The position numbers were made by a program, and so were the translations under genes. The notes below the pieces were generated by a model. That model was given only the letters and a program-made list of their open reading frames with translations. It searched no databases and was not told the DNA's origin. DNA of 39,367 nt from Anaerolineae bacterium (GTDB taxonomy: Bacteria; Chloroflexota; Anaerolineae; UBA1429), in the NCBI GenBank assembly GCA_007132185.1, contig SLPC01000107.1, forward strand, positions 1 to 39,367. Direction: 5' to 3'. Below are positions 1-8,706 of the stretch, piece after piece. Positions within the stretch are counted from its first letter, which is position 1. Every line of letters begins with the position of its first letter.

Positions 1-726
1 GAGACGCCGACTCCTACCCCTACGCCGGAGACACCGACCCCCACCCCTACGCCGGTGGACCCACGCGGTGAGGAGGCCATCGTCATTCTGGAGCCTGGGC
101 CAGGCTCACGCGTCGTTAGCCCGGTGACTGTGCGAGGGATCTCTGATCCCACCTTTGAGCAGAACCTGGTCGTGCGGATCCTGTTGGAGGACGGCACAGA
201 GCTGGCCCTCGAGCCAACCACCATCCAGGCCGACCTCGGGGAGCGTGGTCCCTACTCGATCGAGGTGGAGTTTGACGTGGACGTCGAGACACAGGCGTTC
301 ATCCAGGTCTATGATATCAGCGCACGCGACGGCGGCATCATACACCTGAACTCGGTCGGGTTGACGCTGGCGCCCGACGGGCCAGAGGACATTGTCGTCA
401 CCGAGCCACAGCCTGAACAGATCGCGATCTTTGAGCCGACGAACAACGACACCGTTAGTGGCGGCGTTGCCTTTGTGGAAGGGTTCGCCCTGGCCAGCTT
501 TGAGCAGCACCTTATGGTCGAGGTGTTGGACGAGTGGGGTGATGTGGTGGGCGAGGAGCCGATCACGGTGCAGGCGCCCGATCTGGGCCAGCCGGGCCCC
601 TACAGCGCCGAGGTGGCTTATACCATCACGTCGCCGCAGCCGGGCCGCATCGTGGTGCGCGATCCCAGCGTGGCCTTTCCCGGCGACTCGTACCTGACCA
701 GCGTCGAGGTACAACTGGAGCCGTAG
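1..726 (+). CDS. Secreted protein C-terminus with two Gmad2-like Ig domains (5' partial)
   Basis: The reading frame is open from the first base, so the N-terminus lies outside the window. The first 18 codons encode a Thr-Pro/Glu-rich linker (TPTPTPTPE type), typical of extracellular wall-spanning stalks. Two tandem repeats of roughly 95 residues follow, each beginning with an I-x-EP-x-x-x-x-V-x-x-P/G-V motif and containing a 'GPYS-EV-Y/F' strand. This resembles the Gmad2 immunoglobulin-like domain found in spore-germination and other secreted proteins. The protein is probably an extracytoplasmic binding or adhesion module; no catalytic residues are visible. The internal GTG at 55 would start after the linker and is unlikely to be the real start. 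A strong hairpin follows the stop codon. Domain assignment is by pattern only. Confidence 0.75.
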   Translation, partial: ETPTPTPTPETPTPTPTPVDPRGEEAIVILEPGPGSRVVSPVTVRGISDPTFEQNLVVRILLEDGTELALEPTTIQADLGERGPYSIEVEFDVDVETQAFIQVYDISARDGGIIHLNSVGLTLAPDGPEDIVVTEPQPEQIAIFEPTNNDTVSGGVAFVEGFALASFEQHLMVEVLDEWGDVVGEEPITVQAPDLGQPGPYSAEVAYTITSPQPGRIVVRDPSVAFPGDSYLTSVEVQLEP

Positions 727-735
727 CGATCCGAT

Positions 736-780
736 AGAGGCGCAGCCTGCGTATGAGAGCGTCTGTCAGGCTGCGCCTCT
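736..780 (+). terminator. Hairpin after the Gmad2 gene
   Basis: A perfect 14-bp inverted repeat (AGAGGCGCAGCCTG and its complement) encloses a 17-nt loop, starting 10 nt after the stop codon. No T-tract follows, so it is either a Rho-type or processing hairpin rather than a canonical intrinsic terminator. Confidence 0.5.
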
Positions 781-865
781 GCTCTGGGCGTGATACGCGG
801 CGCCGATGATGCTGGCTCCATGTGGGCGGTTACCTGTGTGGATAGAGCAATAAGGAGGCGTCAGA

Positions 866-1825
866 GTGAGCCAGAGATCACCGGCTATGCGCCGCCTGAG
901 CGTCGAGGGCACAAGACTGCTCCTTGATGGGCAGTTCTTTTATTGGCAGGGGCTCAGCTTTTTCAATGCCCTCTATAACCCCACGTTCAACGCCAGCGCG
1001 GATGCCAGATCACACTGGCTGCGCGTGTTTGACGACAATGGCATCAACGCGCTGCGGGTGTGGTGTCAATGGGAGTTTGAGCCGCCGCGGGACTTTGTCG
1101 ACACCGACCCAGCACATACCATGTATACGCCCGAGGGCGAGATTCGCACCGCGTCCTTTGCCAGGCTGGAGGCTCTGTTGGAGGCGGTGCGTCCTATTGG
1201 GATGGTGGTCGAGATCGTCCTCTTTTCCCACGAGAAGGAGCCCAACCTGCCCGTGCCCGCGCAGGAGCGCGCCGTGCGCGTCATGGCCCAGCGCCTGTTG
1301 CCGCACCGTGATCTCCTTCTGCAGATCTGGAACGAGGACTCGACCCAGGTGGCACGCTATTTCGATGCCATCAAGAGCATCGATCCCGATCGCCTGGTGA
1401 CCAACTCGCCGGGATTTGCCAGTGACCTGGGCGATCCCGCCCAGAACCGCATGCTCGATCTCCTGACGCCGCATACGGCGCGGGGCGATGCCGACAGGTT
1501 CTGGGAGGTTGCGGCGCAGCAGGTCGCTGCGCTACTGACCGAGTACGGCAAGCCGGTCATCGACGACGAGCCAGCACGTACGGGGACCATCCAGTTCGGC
1601 GGCATTTCCGGCGGCACCGAACCGTGGCAGCATATCGCCCAGATCGAGGCGATGCGCGCCGTGGGAGGCTACCACACCTATCACCACGATATGTTTCAAT
1701 ACGCCTATGGTGCGCCCTCCACGCCGCCCAATGGCCTCCCTGATCCCGACTATAGCCGGTTCCACCGAGAGGTGTTCGACTATTTGCGGGATCATCGCGT
1801 ATGGGAGCTCGAGCCAGAGGAGTAA
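866..1825 (+). CDS. Cellulase-like glycoside hydrolase (TIM barrel)
   Basis: This 319-residue protein resembles clan GH-A (GH5-type) hydrolases. An N-terminal strand has 'DGQFFYWQGLSFF' (the substrate-binding beta-1 region). A helix with 'NGINALRVWCQWE' follows, then 'QIWNEDS' near residue 155, where the Asn-Glu pair is the usual acid/base, and 'VIDDEPA' near residue 233, where the Glu is a candidate nucleophile. It has no signal peptide, so it looks cytoplasmic. The GTG start is chosen because AAGGAGG lies 7 nt upstream. It is followed 6 nt later by a methyltransferase gene and is probably cotranscribed with it. Substrate is unknown. Catalytic Glu positions are inferred from motif similarity. 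Confidence 0.75.
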   Translation: MSQRSPAMRRLSVEGTRLLLDGQFFYWQGLSFFNALYNPTFNASADARSHWLRVFDDNGINALRVWCQWEFEPPRDFVDTDPAHTMYTPEGEIRTASFARLEALLEAVRPIGMVVEIVLFSHEKEPNLPVPAQERAVRVMAQRLLPHRDLLLQIWNEDSTQVARYFDAIKSIDPDRLVTNSPGFASDLGDPAQNRMLDLLTPHTARGDADRFWEVAAQQVAALLTEYGKPVIDDEPARTGTIQFGGISGGTEPWQHIAQIEAMRAVGGYHTYHHDMFQYAYGAPSTPPNGLPDPDYSRFHREVFDYLRDHRVWELEPEE

Positions 1826-1831
1826 GAACCC

Positions 1832-2608
1832 GTGGACATCATCTCACACAATCGCAAAGCCTGGGATCGACAGGTGCAGCAGGGCAACCCCTGGACGGTG
1901 CCCGTGGCCCCGGAGGTGATCGAGACGGCCCGTCGCGGCGTCGTCGAGATGCTCCTCACGCCCACAGTGCCCGTGCCGATGGCGTGGTACCCGCCGCTGG
2001 CCGGGGCCGATGTGCTCTGCCTGGCCTCCGGGGGCGGGCAGCAGGGGCCGGTTCTGGCGGCCGCGGGCGCTCGTGTCACGGTGCTGGACAACTCGCCGGC
2101 CCAACTCGGCCAGGATCGCCTGGTGGCCGAGTGCGAGGGACTCGAGATCGTCACCGTGCTGGGCGATATGGCCGATCTCTCAGCCCTGGCCGACGAGTCC
2201 TTTGACCTGGTGTTTCATCCCGTCTCCAACTGCTTTGCCCCCGACGTGCGGCCCGTCTGGCGCGAGGCGTTCCGGGTGCTGCGGCCGGGGGGCGTGCTGC
2301 TGGCGGGGTTCAATAACCCGGCGGTCTATCTGTTCGAGTGGCACGGCGGCGCGACGAATCGGCTGACCGTCCGATATCGGCTGCCCTATGCCGACAGCGA
2401 GAGCCTTTCCGAGGAGCAAAGGGCCAAGCTGGCCGCCGAGGGCTCGCCCCTCGAGTTCGGCCACACCCTGGAGGCCCAGATTGGCGGCCAGCTCGAGGCC
2501 GGATTCCTGCTCACGGCCTTGTTTGAGGACCCGTGGGTCGACGAGGTGGACACGCCCCTCAGCGCCTATATGCCGGTGTTCATTGCGACGCGGGCGATCA
2601 AGCCATAG
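1832..2608 (+). CDS. Class I SAM-dependent methyltransferase
   Basis: This 258-residue Methyltransf_11-type enzyme carries the glycine-rich SAM motif I '[12 protein letters not shown]' near residue 61. An acidic residue ends the second strand ('VTVLDNSP') and binds the ribose. 'GDMADL' gives motif II/III, and '[14 protein letters not shown]' is the usual motif after strand 4. It starts with GTG, 6 nt after the glycoside-hydrolase stop. The acceptor cannot be told from sequence; relatives methylate small molecules. The next gene is convergent. Confidence 0.85.
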   Translation: MDIISHNRKAWDRQVQQGNPWTVPVAPEVIETARRGVVEMLLTPTVPVPMAWYPPLAGADVLCLASGGGQQGPVLAAAGARVTVLDNSPAQLGQDRLVAECEGLEIVTVLGDMADLSALADESFDLVFHPVSNCFAPDVRPVWREAFRVLRPGGVLLAGFNNPAVYLFEWHGGATNRLTVRYRLPYADSESLSEEQRAKLAAEGSPLEFGHTLEAQIGGQLEAGFLLTALFEDPWVDEVDTPLSAYMPVFIATRAIKP

Positions 2609-2636
2609 GGGCTGTACGCTGGCAGGAGGCCCTCAT

Positions 2637-3707
2637 CTAGCGTCCCCCCTTGTGCCCCAATGCTACCGTGATCTCGCTGCGGTTATGGAACAGTTGGCGC
2701 GCCCCCCGAATCGTCGCGTGCTGGCCGAGCAGCGCCAGTGCCTCGGATGCGACCTGGGCCATCTGCCCCTCGGGTAGCTTGAGGGTCATCAGCGCCCAGC
2801 CATGCGGCGCCAGGCGCTCTATGGCGGCCAGGGTGAGGCGGGCTGAATCGCGCGCATCCATGCGCATATCGTTGAGGATCACGTCGTAACGGGCATCATT
2901 GTGCTGCAGATAGTTCTGGGCGAGCTCGCGGGCGTGCTCGATGCCTGGATCATGCGCCAGCCGCGCGTCTAGGTCGGCGGGGTCCACAGCGATCACCCGC
3001 AGGCCATGCTGACGCAGGACGCGGGTCCAGCCGCCGGGCGCAGCGCCCAGATCCAGGGCGAGCCCCTCGCCGGGAAACGTCAGGTCGAACAGCTCGACGG
3101 CCTCCAGCAGCTTGAACTCGGCCCGGCTGATCTGCTCCTTTTCCCGGCGAAAGCGTCGCTCACCACCGGCCCAGGCGCTCAGGTTGTCCCGCGTGCGAGA
3201 GACGCCCAGGTAGCCGTGGCCCTCGACCAGCACCGCCGAGAGCACCTGTTGGGGGTTGCGCACATCCAGGGGCAGGCCGTGCGGCGCAATCTCTTGCGCC
3301 GCGATCTCCTCTGAAAGGCGCGTGTTGACGTCGTAGCGCCCGAACGACCAATCCTCGCCCAGCAGCCGCGTCTGCACGGAAAAGCTCTGGCCTGCGCGCA
3401 GGTGCGGCAGGAGCGACAGGGCGGCATGGGCCAGCCGCTCTGGCTCAAAGATGTGCTTCTGCACAGGCACATGCACCTGTACGGGGCAAATGTGACGGCA
3501 GAAGACGGGCGGATGCCTGCGCATCTGGTGGGTCAGGGCGCCCCAGCTCATGCTAAGAGCCAGCCTGCCGATACCCGGCGCCAGCCACTCGATCAGTTCG
3601 GCGTAGGGGTCCAGCGATTGCAGCTCGCTCAGGGCGATCTGGGCGGCGTCGGCGTCGGCGGTAAAGATCAACTGGCGGTCGATTGATGTCGCCTGGCTAT
3701 CGTGCAT
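2637..3707 (-). CDS. FtsJ/RlmM-like RNA 2'-O-methyltransferase
   Basis: The C-terminal half is an RrmJ/FtsJ Rossmann methyltransferase. It has 'SRAEFKLLEA' (first Lys of the K-D-K-E tetrad), the SAM loop 'LDLGAAPGGWT', 'VILNDMRMD' (Asp), 'LKLP' (second Lys) and 'SEITVAL' (Glu), so all catalytic positions are present. The N-terminal half, with 'HICPVQVHVP' and 'NPQQVLSAVLVEGHGYLGVSRTRDNLS', resembles the THUMP-containing region of RlmM, which methylates 23S rRNA. The start is placed at ATG 3707 because GGAG lies 9 nt upstream. An in-frame ATG at 3770 has no ribosome-binding site. The rRNA target is inferred. Confidence 0.8.
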   Translation of the reverse strand: MHDSQATSIDRQLIFTADADAAQIALSELQSLDPYAELIEWLAPGIGRLALSMSWGALTHQMRRHPPVFCRHICPVQVHVPVQKHIFEPERLAHAALSLLPHLRAGQSFSVQTRLLGEDWSFGRYDVNTRLSEEIAAQEIAPHGLPLDVRNPQQVLSAVLVEGHGYLGVSRTRDNLSAWAGGERRFRREKEQISRAEFKLLEAVELFDLTFPGEGLALDLGAAPGGWTRVLRQHGLRVIAVDPADLDARLAHDPGIEHARELAQNYLQHNDARYDVILNDMRMDARDSARLTLAAIERLAPHGWALMTLKLPEGQMAQVASEALALLGQHATIRGARQLFHNRSEITVALGHKGGR

Positions 3708-3805
3708 GGCTGGGGCTCCCCTCGGTTGGCAACGGGCGAATAAATGGCGCGCTGGCTCATTGTACCCCATCAGGCCGCGAGCGCCAGAGTCTGTAACTTG
3801 CGCCC

Positions 3806-3834
3806 TTGACGCGGCTGCAGCATCGGGCTAGAGT
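3806..3834 (+). promoter_or_regulatory. Promoter for melA
   Basis: TTGACG and TAGAGT are separated by 17 nt, 34 nt upstream of the melA start. This is a fair sigma-70-type match. Confidence 0.55.
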
Positions 3835-3867
3835 AGCGGCGATGTATCACCAGTTGGAGGAAGAGCC

Positions 3868-5169
3868 ATGGTCAAGATCGTATTTCTAGGTGCCGGGAGC
3901 ACCATCTTTGCCAAGAACGTCCTGGGTGACGCGCTGCATGTACCGGCCCTGCGCGACGCCGAGATCGCCCTGCTGGATATCGACCCGGATCGCTTGCACG
4001 TGTCTCAGGTGATGGTCGAGAACATGGCCCGCACACTGGGGGCTGGTGCCACCGTCAAGTCTTATCTGGCAGAGGATGCGGAAGAGGCCTTTCGCGATAG
4101 CGACTATTTTGTGAACGCCATTCAGGTGGGTGGCTATGAGCCTGCCACCGTCATCGATTTCGAGATTCCGAAAAAGTACGGTTTGCGCCAGACCATCGGC
4201 GATACCCTGGGCATCGGCGGCATCTTTCGCGCCCTGCGCACCATCCCCGTGATGCTGGACTATTGCGAGACCATGGAACGGGTAGCACCCGACGCCCTGT
4301 TGCTCAATTACAGCAACCCCATGGCGATGCTGACCGGCGCGATCCTGCGGGCGACCGATGTGCGCACCGTGGGGCTGTGCCATAGCGTGCAAGTAGCTGC
4401 CCCTCACCTCTGCCGCGAGCTGGACCTGCCCGATGACGACCTGCAGTGGCGTGTGGCTGGCATCAACCACCAAGGCTGGCTGCTCGAGATCACCCGCCAT
4501 GACGAGGACCTGTACCCCGAGATCAAGCGCCGCGCCGAGCTGCCCGAGTACAAATCCCGCGATGCAGTGCGGTTCGAGCAGATGAAGTGGTTCGGGTACT
4601 ATGTGACCGAGTCCAGCGAGCATGCGGCCGAGTATGTGCCCTGGTTCATCCGCAAGGACGCCCCCGAGCTGATCGAGCGGTTCCATATCCCGCTGGACGA
4701 GTACCCGCGGCGTTGCGTCCGCCAGATCGAGCGCTGGGAGAGCATGCGCGAGGAACTCTTGGCGGATACGTCCATCCACCACGAGCGCGGCCACGAGTAT
4801 GCCTCGTACATTCTGGAGGCCATCGAGACGGGCGAGCCCTTTACCTTTGGCGGCAACGTGCTCAACACAGGCCTGATCACCAATCTGCCAGACAATGCCA
4901 CGGTCGAGGTGATGTGCGTGGCGGATCGCAGCGGCATCACGCCCACTTACGTGGGTGACCTGCCGCCCCAGTGCGCTGCCCTGAACCGCACCAACATCAA
5001 TGTGCAGGATCTCACCATCGAGGCGGCGCTGACCGGGAAAAAGGACGCCATCTATCAGGCGGCGTTACTCGATCCCCATACCGCAGCCGAGTTGACCATC
5101 GACCAGATCGTGGCCCTGTGTGATGAGCTGATCGAGGCCCACGGCGATTATCTGCCCAGCTACAGCTAG
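3868..5169 (+). CDS. melA: Family GH4 alpha-galactosidase
   Basis: This 433-residue enzyme uses the NAD- and Mn-dependent family-4 mechanism. The N-terminal Rossmann motif 'IVFLGAGSTIFAKN' binds NAD. 'QVGGYEPATVIDFEIPKKYGL' and 'TIGDTLGIGGIFRALRTIP' match MelA. 'NYSNPMAM' and the metal-binding 'GLCHSVQ' (CHS type) mark the alpha-galactosidase branch rather than 6-phospho-beta-glucosidases. 'GINHQGW' is also family-conserved. It hydrolyses alpha-galactosides such as melibiose in the cytoplasm. A GGAGGA site precedes the ATG, and a promoter and a terminator bracket it as a single-gene unit. No sugar transporter is adjacent. A related GH4 specificity, such as alpha-glucosidase or galacturonase, is possible. 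Confidence 0.9.
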   Translation: MVKIVFLGAGSTIFAKNVLGDALHVPALRDAEIALLDIDPDRLHVSQVMVENMARTLGAGATVKSYLAEDAEEAFRDSDYFVNAIQVGGYEPATVIDFEIPKKYGLRQTIGDTLGIGGIFRALRTIPVMLDYCETMERVAPDALLLNYSNPMAMLTGAILRATDVRTVGLCHSVQVAAPHLCRELDLPDDDLQWRVAGINHQGWLLEITRHDEDLYPEIKRRAELPEYKSRDAVRFEQMKWFGYYVTESSEHAAEYVPWFIRKDAPELIERFHIPLDEYPRRCVRQIERWESMREELLADTSIHHERGHEYASYILEAIETGEPFTFGGNVLNTGLITNLPDNATVEVMCVADRSGITPTYVGDLPPQCAALNRTNINVQDLTIEAALTGKKDAIYQAALLDPHTAAELTIDQIVALCDELIEAHGDYLPSYS

Positions 5170-5185
5170 CAATAGCTGCATACAC

Positions 5186-5217
5186 AACAGTCCCACGGGA
5201 TCTACCGTGGGACTGTT
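5186..5217. terminator. Bidirectional terminator between convergent melA and SPFH genes
   Basis: A perfect 13-bp stem (AACAGTCCCACGG and complement) with a 6-nt loop has its T-rich edge (CTGTTTG) on the plus strand. It lies between two convergent genes and may serve both. Confidence 0.7.
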
Positions 5218-5241
5218 TGCATTCTGGCGGATGGCGGCCAG

Positions 5242-6255
5242 CTACAGCCTGCTGAGAATTTCGCTCCGCTTGGCGTTGAACTCTTCCTGGGTGATCAGGC
5301 CATTGTCCAGCAGCTCTTGCAGCGTCTTGAGCGCTGACATGGGATCGGCAGCCCCAGGGGCGGCCTGCTGGGCTCCCCCGGCGGGCGCTGATGGCTGAGA
5401 GGGAGCCGCAAAGGAATCGGCCATGGCGCGGGCCGCGGCCATGCCTGCCCCCAGGCCCAGGCCGATCTGGGCCGTGCCGGCGGCTGCACCCCCGCCTTCG
5501 GCCAGTGCTGCGTCGCCCACGGCGCGGGCCGTGCGGAACTTCATATAGCGATCCATGTCGCCGAGGGCCCCCATCGAGGCGGCCTCGTCGATGGCGGCAC
5601 TGGTCTCTTCGGTGGGGCTAATGGAGAGCAGATAGAGCTGCTTGAGGCCCAGGCCGATGGCGGCGAAATCATCGCGCAGGCGCACCCGCGCCGCCGCTGA
5701 AAGCTCCTCGAACATCGAGGGCAGGTCCAGGATCGATTTCATATGCTGGCCGAGCAGATCGGTCAGCCGGTTGATGATCATGCTGCGCAAATAGTTGGAG
5801 ACATCCTCGGTGCTGTAATAGCCACGCGCCCCCACCAGTTGACCCACAAAGAGCTGGGGATCGGCCACGGCCATGTTGTACGTGCCGTGGGCCCGAACCC
5901 GGACCATGCGCAGCGTCTCATCGCGCAGGGTGATCGGCTCGGGCGTGCCCCAGCGCATGTCGATAAAGTCGCGAGTGTTGACGAAATAGACCTCGGCGGT
6001 AAAGGGGGTGTTGCCGCTAAAGACGCGGGATACAAGCCCCACGAGGAGGGGGATATTGGCGGTGGTGATAGTGTGCCGCCCTGGGCCGAACGAATCCAGC
6101 GCCTTGCCGTCCCGGAAAAAGACGGCCATCTGGCCCTCGCGCACAATCACCTGAGAGCCGATGCGAAAATCGCCCGATCCACTCTGAGGCACACGCCGCA
6201 CCAGTTCACGCGGGCCCATGTCGGGTGCTTGAACGACATCCAGGATCCTTGCCAT
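5242..6255 (-). CDS. SPFH-domain protein with C-terminal SHOCT domain
   Basis: This 337-residue protein has an N-terminal SPFH/band-7 fold (about residues 25-215). Visible signatures are 'SQVIVREGQMAVFFRDGK', 'FGPGRHTITTANIPLL' and 'YFVNTRDFIDMRWGTPEPI'. It matches the YdjI/'virion core protein' subgroup. No transmembrane segment precedes the domain. An Ala/Gly-rich stretch (about 245-300) links to a C-terminal SHOCT motif ('LKTLQELLDNGLITQEEFNAKR'-like), a short helical module usually involved in oligomerisation. An AAGGAG site precedes the ATG. It lies 72 nt downstream of a coiled-coil protein gene and is probably cotranscribed with it. It is probably a scaffold in envelope stress or membrane microdomains; function is inferred. 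Confidence 0.85.
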   Translation of the reverse strand: MARILDVVQAPDMGPRELVRRVPQSGSGDFRIGSQVIVREGQMAVFFRDGKALDSFGPGRHTITTANIPLLVGLVSRVFSGNTPFTAEVYFVNTRDFIDMRWGTPEPITLRDETLRMVRVRAHGTYNMAVADPQLFVGQLVGARGYYSTEDVSNYLRSMIINRLTDLLGQHMKSILDLPSMFEELSAAARVRLRDDFAAIGLGLKQLYLLSISPTEETSAAIDEAASMGALGDMDRYMKFRTARAVGDAALAEGGGAAAGTAQIGLGLGAGMAAARAMADSFAAPSQPSAPAGGAQQAAPGAADPMSALKTLQELLDNGLITQEEFNAKRSEILSRL

Positions 6256-6295
6256 TCGTGTAACTCCTTTATCTCAGCTCGCGTTGTCGGATACG

Positions 6296-6313
6296 CATGC
6301 GCGCAAGCGCATG
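6296..6313. other. Small intergenic hairpin with GNRA-type loop
   Basis: CATGCGC and GCGCATG form a 7-bp stem around a GCAA tetraloop (plus strand). It lies between two cotranscribed minus-strand genes. No T-tract is present, so it is likely an mRNA processing or stability element if it is functional. Confidence 0.35.
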
Positions 6314-6327
6314 AGCGCCAGGGCGCG

Positions 6328-6846
6328 TTAGCGCAAAATCACCTCTTGGCGCTCACCAAAGATGCGATGCAGCTGCTCCAGCTCGCCAATCAGCTTGTTG
6401 GCCGCGTCGCGTGTAGGATGCCCGTTGTTCACTTGGTCCGTCAGCTCGTCTAGGATCGTCGAGATGCTCTCCACGCCAGACAGCATATTCTGATCGAACT
6501 CGTAGAGCCTGTCCAGCACATCTTCATCTACCTTGAGAGCGTCAAAGACGCCGGCATAGCCATAGCTGGCCGTGCGGAGCCGATCGATCAGAAGCTGCAG
6601 CTTGGATACGGCGCGCTCCAGCACCATCATGGCGGTCAGATCGCCACCCGTGGTAAGCTGATATTGCAGGCGGTTCAGCCGGTCAATCTGTTCCTGATAC
6701 TGGCGCGCCACGTGCAGCCGAAGCAGCTTGTCGGCCTCACGGCGCTGCTCCTTTTGCTTGTAGCCCCGGTAACCGGGAATCCTACCGACCAGTTGCTCGA
6801 ACCTGTTCTGCGACGACTGGATCTTTTCAGTCAGGTCACCCAACAT
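6328..6846 (-). CDS. Conserved hypothetical coiled-coil protein
   Basis: This 172-residue protein is almost entirely helical and charged. It has heptad-like runs in 'EKIQSSQNRFEQLVG', 'QEQIDRLNRLQYQL', 'AVSKLQLLIDRLRT' and 'LDELTDQVNN'. It has no membrane segment and no catalytic motif. The open frame extends upstream to 7122, but GAGGAG lies 8 nt before the ATG at 6846 and the upstream extension has unusual composition, so 6846 is the likely start. It is the first gene of a two-gene unit with the SPFH-SHOCT protein, which suggests the two proteins work together. I do not recognise a named family. Confidence 0.7.
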   Translation of the reverse strand: MLGDLTEKIQSSQNRFEQLVGRIPGYRGYKQKEQRREADKLLRLHVARQYQEQIDRLNRLQYQLTTGGDLTAMMVLERAVSKLQLLIDRLRTASYGYAGVFDALKVDEDVLDRLYEFDQNMLSGVESISTILDELTDQVNNGHPTRDAANKLIGELEQLHRIFGERQEVILR

Positions 6847-7224
6847 GGCACCACTCCTCATCTCGAATGCGGGAGCCGTATGATCCCAGACATTATGTGT
6901 TAGTTGCTCCAACGTTGCCAGGCTCATTGTAGTCGATGTAAAGGGGTTTGTAAACGCGGAAAAAGTCGGTTCATTGATTCGGAGCATAGTGTAGAAGGTG
7001 GCAGGAGGTGGACCCGGCATGGGTGGCATGGCGCCTTGCCCAACGTATTGGCGTGTTGCACAGTTGGCGGGGTGTGCTATACTGGCCGCGGCCTTGGAGA
7101 GCAAGCTCTCTGCCCGGGGCACGACCTGGGCCAGCTCCTATCGGGGAGCGTCACGCGTCACGCGTGACGCATTGATGCGTTGATGCCTTGATGCGCACTG
7201 TCGCTCGTACGCATTTTTGTTGAG
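6847..7224. other. Non-coding divergent region between the coiled-coil gene and the rho promoter
   Basis: No supported gene is present. The region holds a second promoter-like element on the plus strand (TTGCAC at 7056, 16-nt spacer, TATACT at 7078), a 6-bp GAGAGC/GCTCTC hairpin at 7097-7110 and a perfect 16-bp palindrome at 7155-7170. Three short repeats of the type TTGATGC then follow up to about 7195. It may be the control region of both flanking transcripts. Confidence 0.5.
7155..7170. promoter_or_regulatory. 16-bp perfect palindrome (possible operator)
   Basis: GCGTCACGCGTGACGC reads the same on both strands. It lies 55 bp upstream of the -35 box of the rho promoter and just downstream of another promoter-like element. 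Palindromes of this size commonly bind dimeric regulators; no binding protein can be named. Confidence 0.4.
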
Positions 7225-7253
7225 TTGACACTGTCACATGATGTGGTTATAAT
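7225..7253 (+). promoter_or_regulatory. Perfect consensus promoter for rho
   Basis: TTGACA and TATAAT are separated by exactly 17 nt, a full match to the housekeeping sigma consensus. The predicted start is near 7260, giving a leader of about 195 nt before rho. Confidence 0.9.
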
Positions 7254-7259
7254 GCAGCC

Positions 7260-7455
7260 AGAATTAGTCGATTGCTACCACCTCAATGAGAAGCGTCTCC
7301 GGACGCGTTTGGCTCCTTTTTCTGTATCCATCACTTTCCTCAGACAGGTCCTTGCTCTCAATGAGCATACGGTCATGTCGTATTAGTACTCTTACATACG
7401 CCCTTCTGTGAAGGCTCGCGTACCGTAACCAGTTCCCCAATGGAGTGTATCTAGC
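7260..7455 (+). promoter_or_regulatory. Long 5' leader of rho
   Basis: About 195 untranslated nucleotides separate the promoter from the GTG start. A 5-bp GCGTC/GACGC hairpin with a TCCG loop (about 7292-7305) is followed by pyrimidine-rich sequence ending in a T5 run. The rest is comparatively C-rich and G-poor, as expected of Rho-utilisation sites. In several bacteria rho is autoregulated by termination in its own leader; that this applies here is an inference. Confidence 0.45.
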
Positions 7456-8703
7456 GTGAACATCGTTGAATACGAAACGATGACCCTGTCCGAATTGCGC
7501 GACATGGCCCGCAGCCGAGATATTTCGGGTTATAGTCGTTTGAAGAAGCAGGATCTGATCCTGCGTCTCTTGCGCTCCCAGGCCGAAGAGCGAGGCTTGC
7601 TCTTTGGTGGCGGAGTGCTCGAGATTGTCCAAGATGGCATTGGCTTTTTGCGGAGTGACCACCTGTTGCCGGGTCCTGAGGATGTCTATGTGTCCCAGTC
7701 CCAGATCCGGCGCTTTGGGCTCCGCACGGGCGACATGGTCGTCGGTCAGCTACGCCAGCCCAAAGACTCGGAAAAGTACTTTTCCTTGCTGCGCGTCGAG
7801 GCCATTAATGGGCTCGATCCAGAGCAGGCCAAGAACCGGCCCTTTTTTGAGCGGCAGACGCCCATCTTCCCGTACGAGCCTTTCAAGCTCGAGACGGAGC
7901 GGAATATCTATGCGACACGGCTGATGGATATGCTGGCCCCGATCGGCCGCGGCCAGCGTGGCCTCATCGTGTCACCTCCCAAAGCAGGCAAGACCACGAT
8001 CCTCAAGCAGATTGCCAACGGCATCTCCAGCAACTATGATGACGTGCACCTCATGGTGGTTCTGATCGGCGAGCGACCGGAAGAGGTGACCGACATGGAT
8101 CGCTCCGTCGAGGGTGAAGTCGTCAGCTCTACCTTTGACGAGCCTGTGCAGAATCATGTCAAGGTGGCCGAAGTAGCCTTGGCGCGAGCCAAGCGCCTGG
8201 TTGAGGTCAAGCGTGACGTGGTGATCCTGCTGGATAGCGTCACACGCCTAGCACGTGCTTACAACTTGATTGTTCCCCCAAGTGGTCGTACACTGTCTGG
8301 CGGACTGGACCCTGCCGCTGTGCAGCCACCCAAGAGTATCTTTGGCGCGGCCCGCAAGATCGAAGAGGGGGGCAGCCTGACCATCATCGCAACATGTCTC
8401 GTGGATACCGGCAGCCGTATGGACGATATCATTTATGAAGAGTTCAAGGGCACCGGGAATATGGAGCTCCACTTGAATCGCAAACTCTCGGAGCGTCGTA
8501 TCTTCCCGTCAATCGATATAGAAAGGTCGGGTACTCGCCGCGAGGAGCTATTGCTTACTCCTGATACACTGAGCCGAGTATGGCTCTTGCGTCGGATGAT
8601 CGACACCATCGGGAGTTTCGAGTCGGTCGAGCTGATCTTGGATCGTCTGAGCAAGACCAGGTCGAACGAAGAGTTCCTCAAGACTCTCAACAAGGACATG
8701 TAG
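7456..8703 (+). CDS. rho: Transcription termination factor Rho
   Basis: This 415-residue hexameric RNA-dependent ATPase releases transcripts from RNA polymerase. It has an N-terminal Rho_N SAP-like helix bundle (residues 6-40) and an RNA-binding cold-shock/OB domain (about 50-120) with '[34 protein letters not shown]'-type signatures. The RecA-like motor has Walker A 'PPKAGKTT', '[12 protein letters not shown]', 'VSSTFDEP' and Walker B '[16 protein letters not shown]'. The bicyclomycin-site region 'GGLDP' is also present. Length is normal and no large insertion is present. The GTG start has only a weak upstream Shine-Dalgarno. The next gene, an M23 hydrolase, begins 3 nt after the stop codon and must be cotranscribed. 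Confidence 0.97.
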   Translation: MNIVEYETMTLSELRDMARSRDISGYSRLKKQDLILRLLRSQAEERGLLFGGGVLEIVQDGIGFLRSDHLLPGPEDVYVSQSQIRRFGLRTGDMVVGQLRQPKDSEKYFSLLRVEAINGLDPEQAKNRPFFERQTPIFPYEPFKLETERNIYATRLMDMLAPIGRGQRGLIVSPPKAGKTTILKQIANGISSNYDDVHLMVVLIGERPEEVTDMDRSVEGEVVSSTFDEPVQNHVKVAEVALARAKRLVEVKRDVVILLDSVTRLARAYNLIVPPSGRTLSGGLDPAAVQPPKSIFGAARKIEEGGSLTIIATCLVDTGSRMDDIIYEEFKGTGNMELHLNRKLSERRIFPSIDIERSGTRREELLLTPDTLSRVWLLRRMIDTIGSFESVELILDRLSKTRSNEEFLKTLNKDM

Positions 8704-8706
8704 TAC

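Noticed and set aside
106-714. Long minus-strand ORF opposite the Gmad2 protein, and many similar antisense ORFs elsewhere
   Set aside because: These are GC-driven shadows of real genes, without ribosome-binding sites or domains.
6847-7122. N-terminal extension of the coiled-coil protein to ATG 7122
   Set aside because: The extension has atypical composition, and a strong GAGGAG site supports the ATG at 6846.
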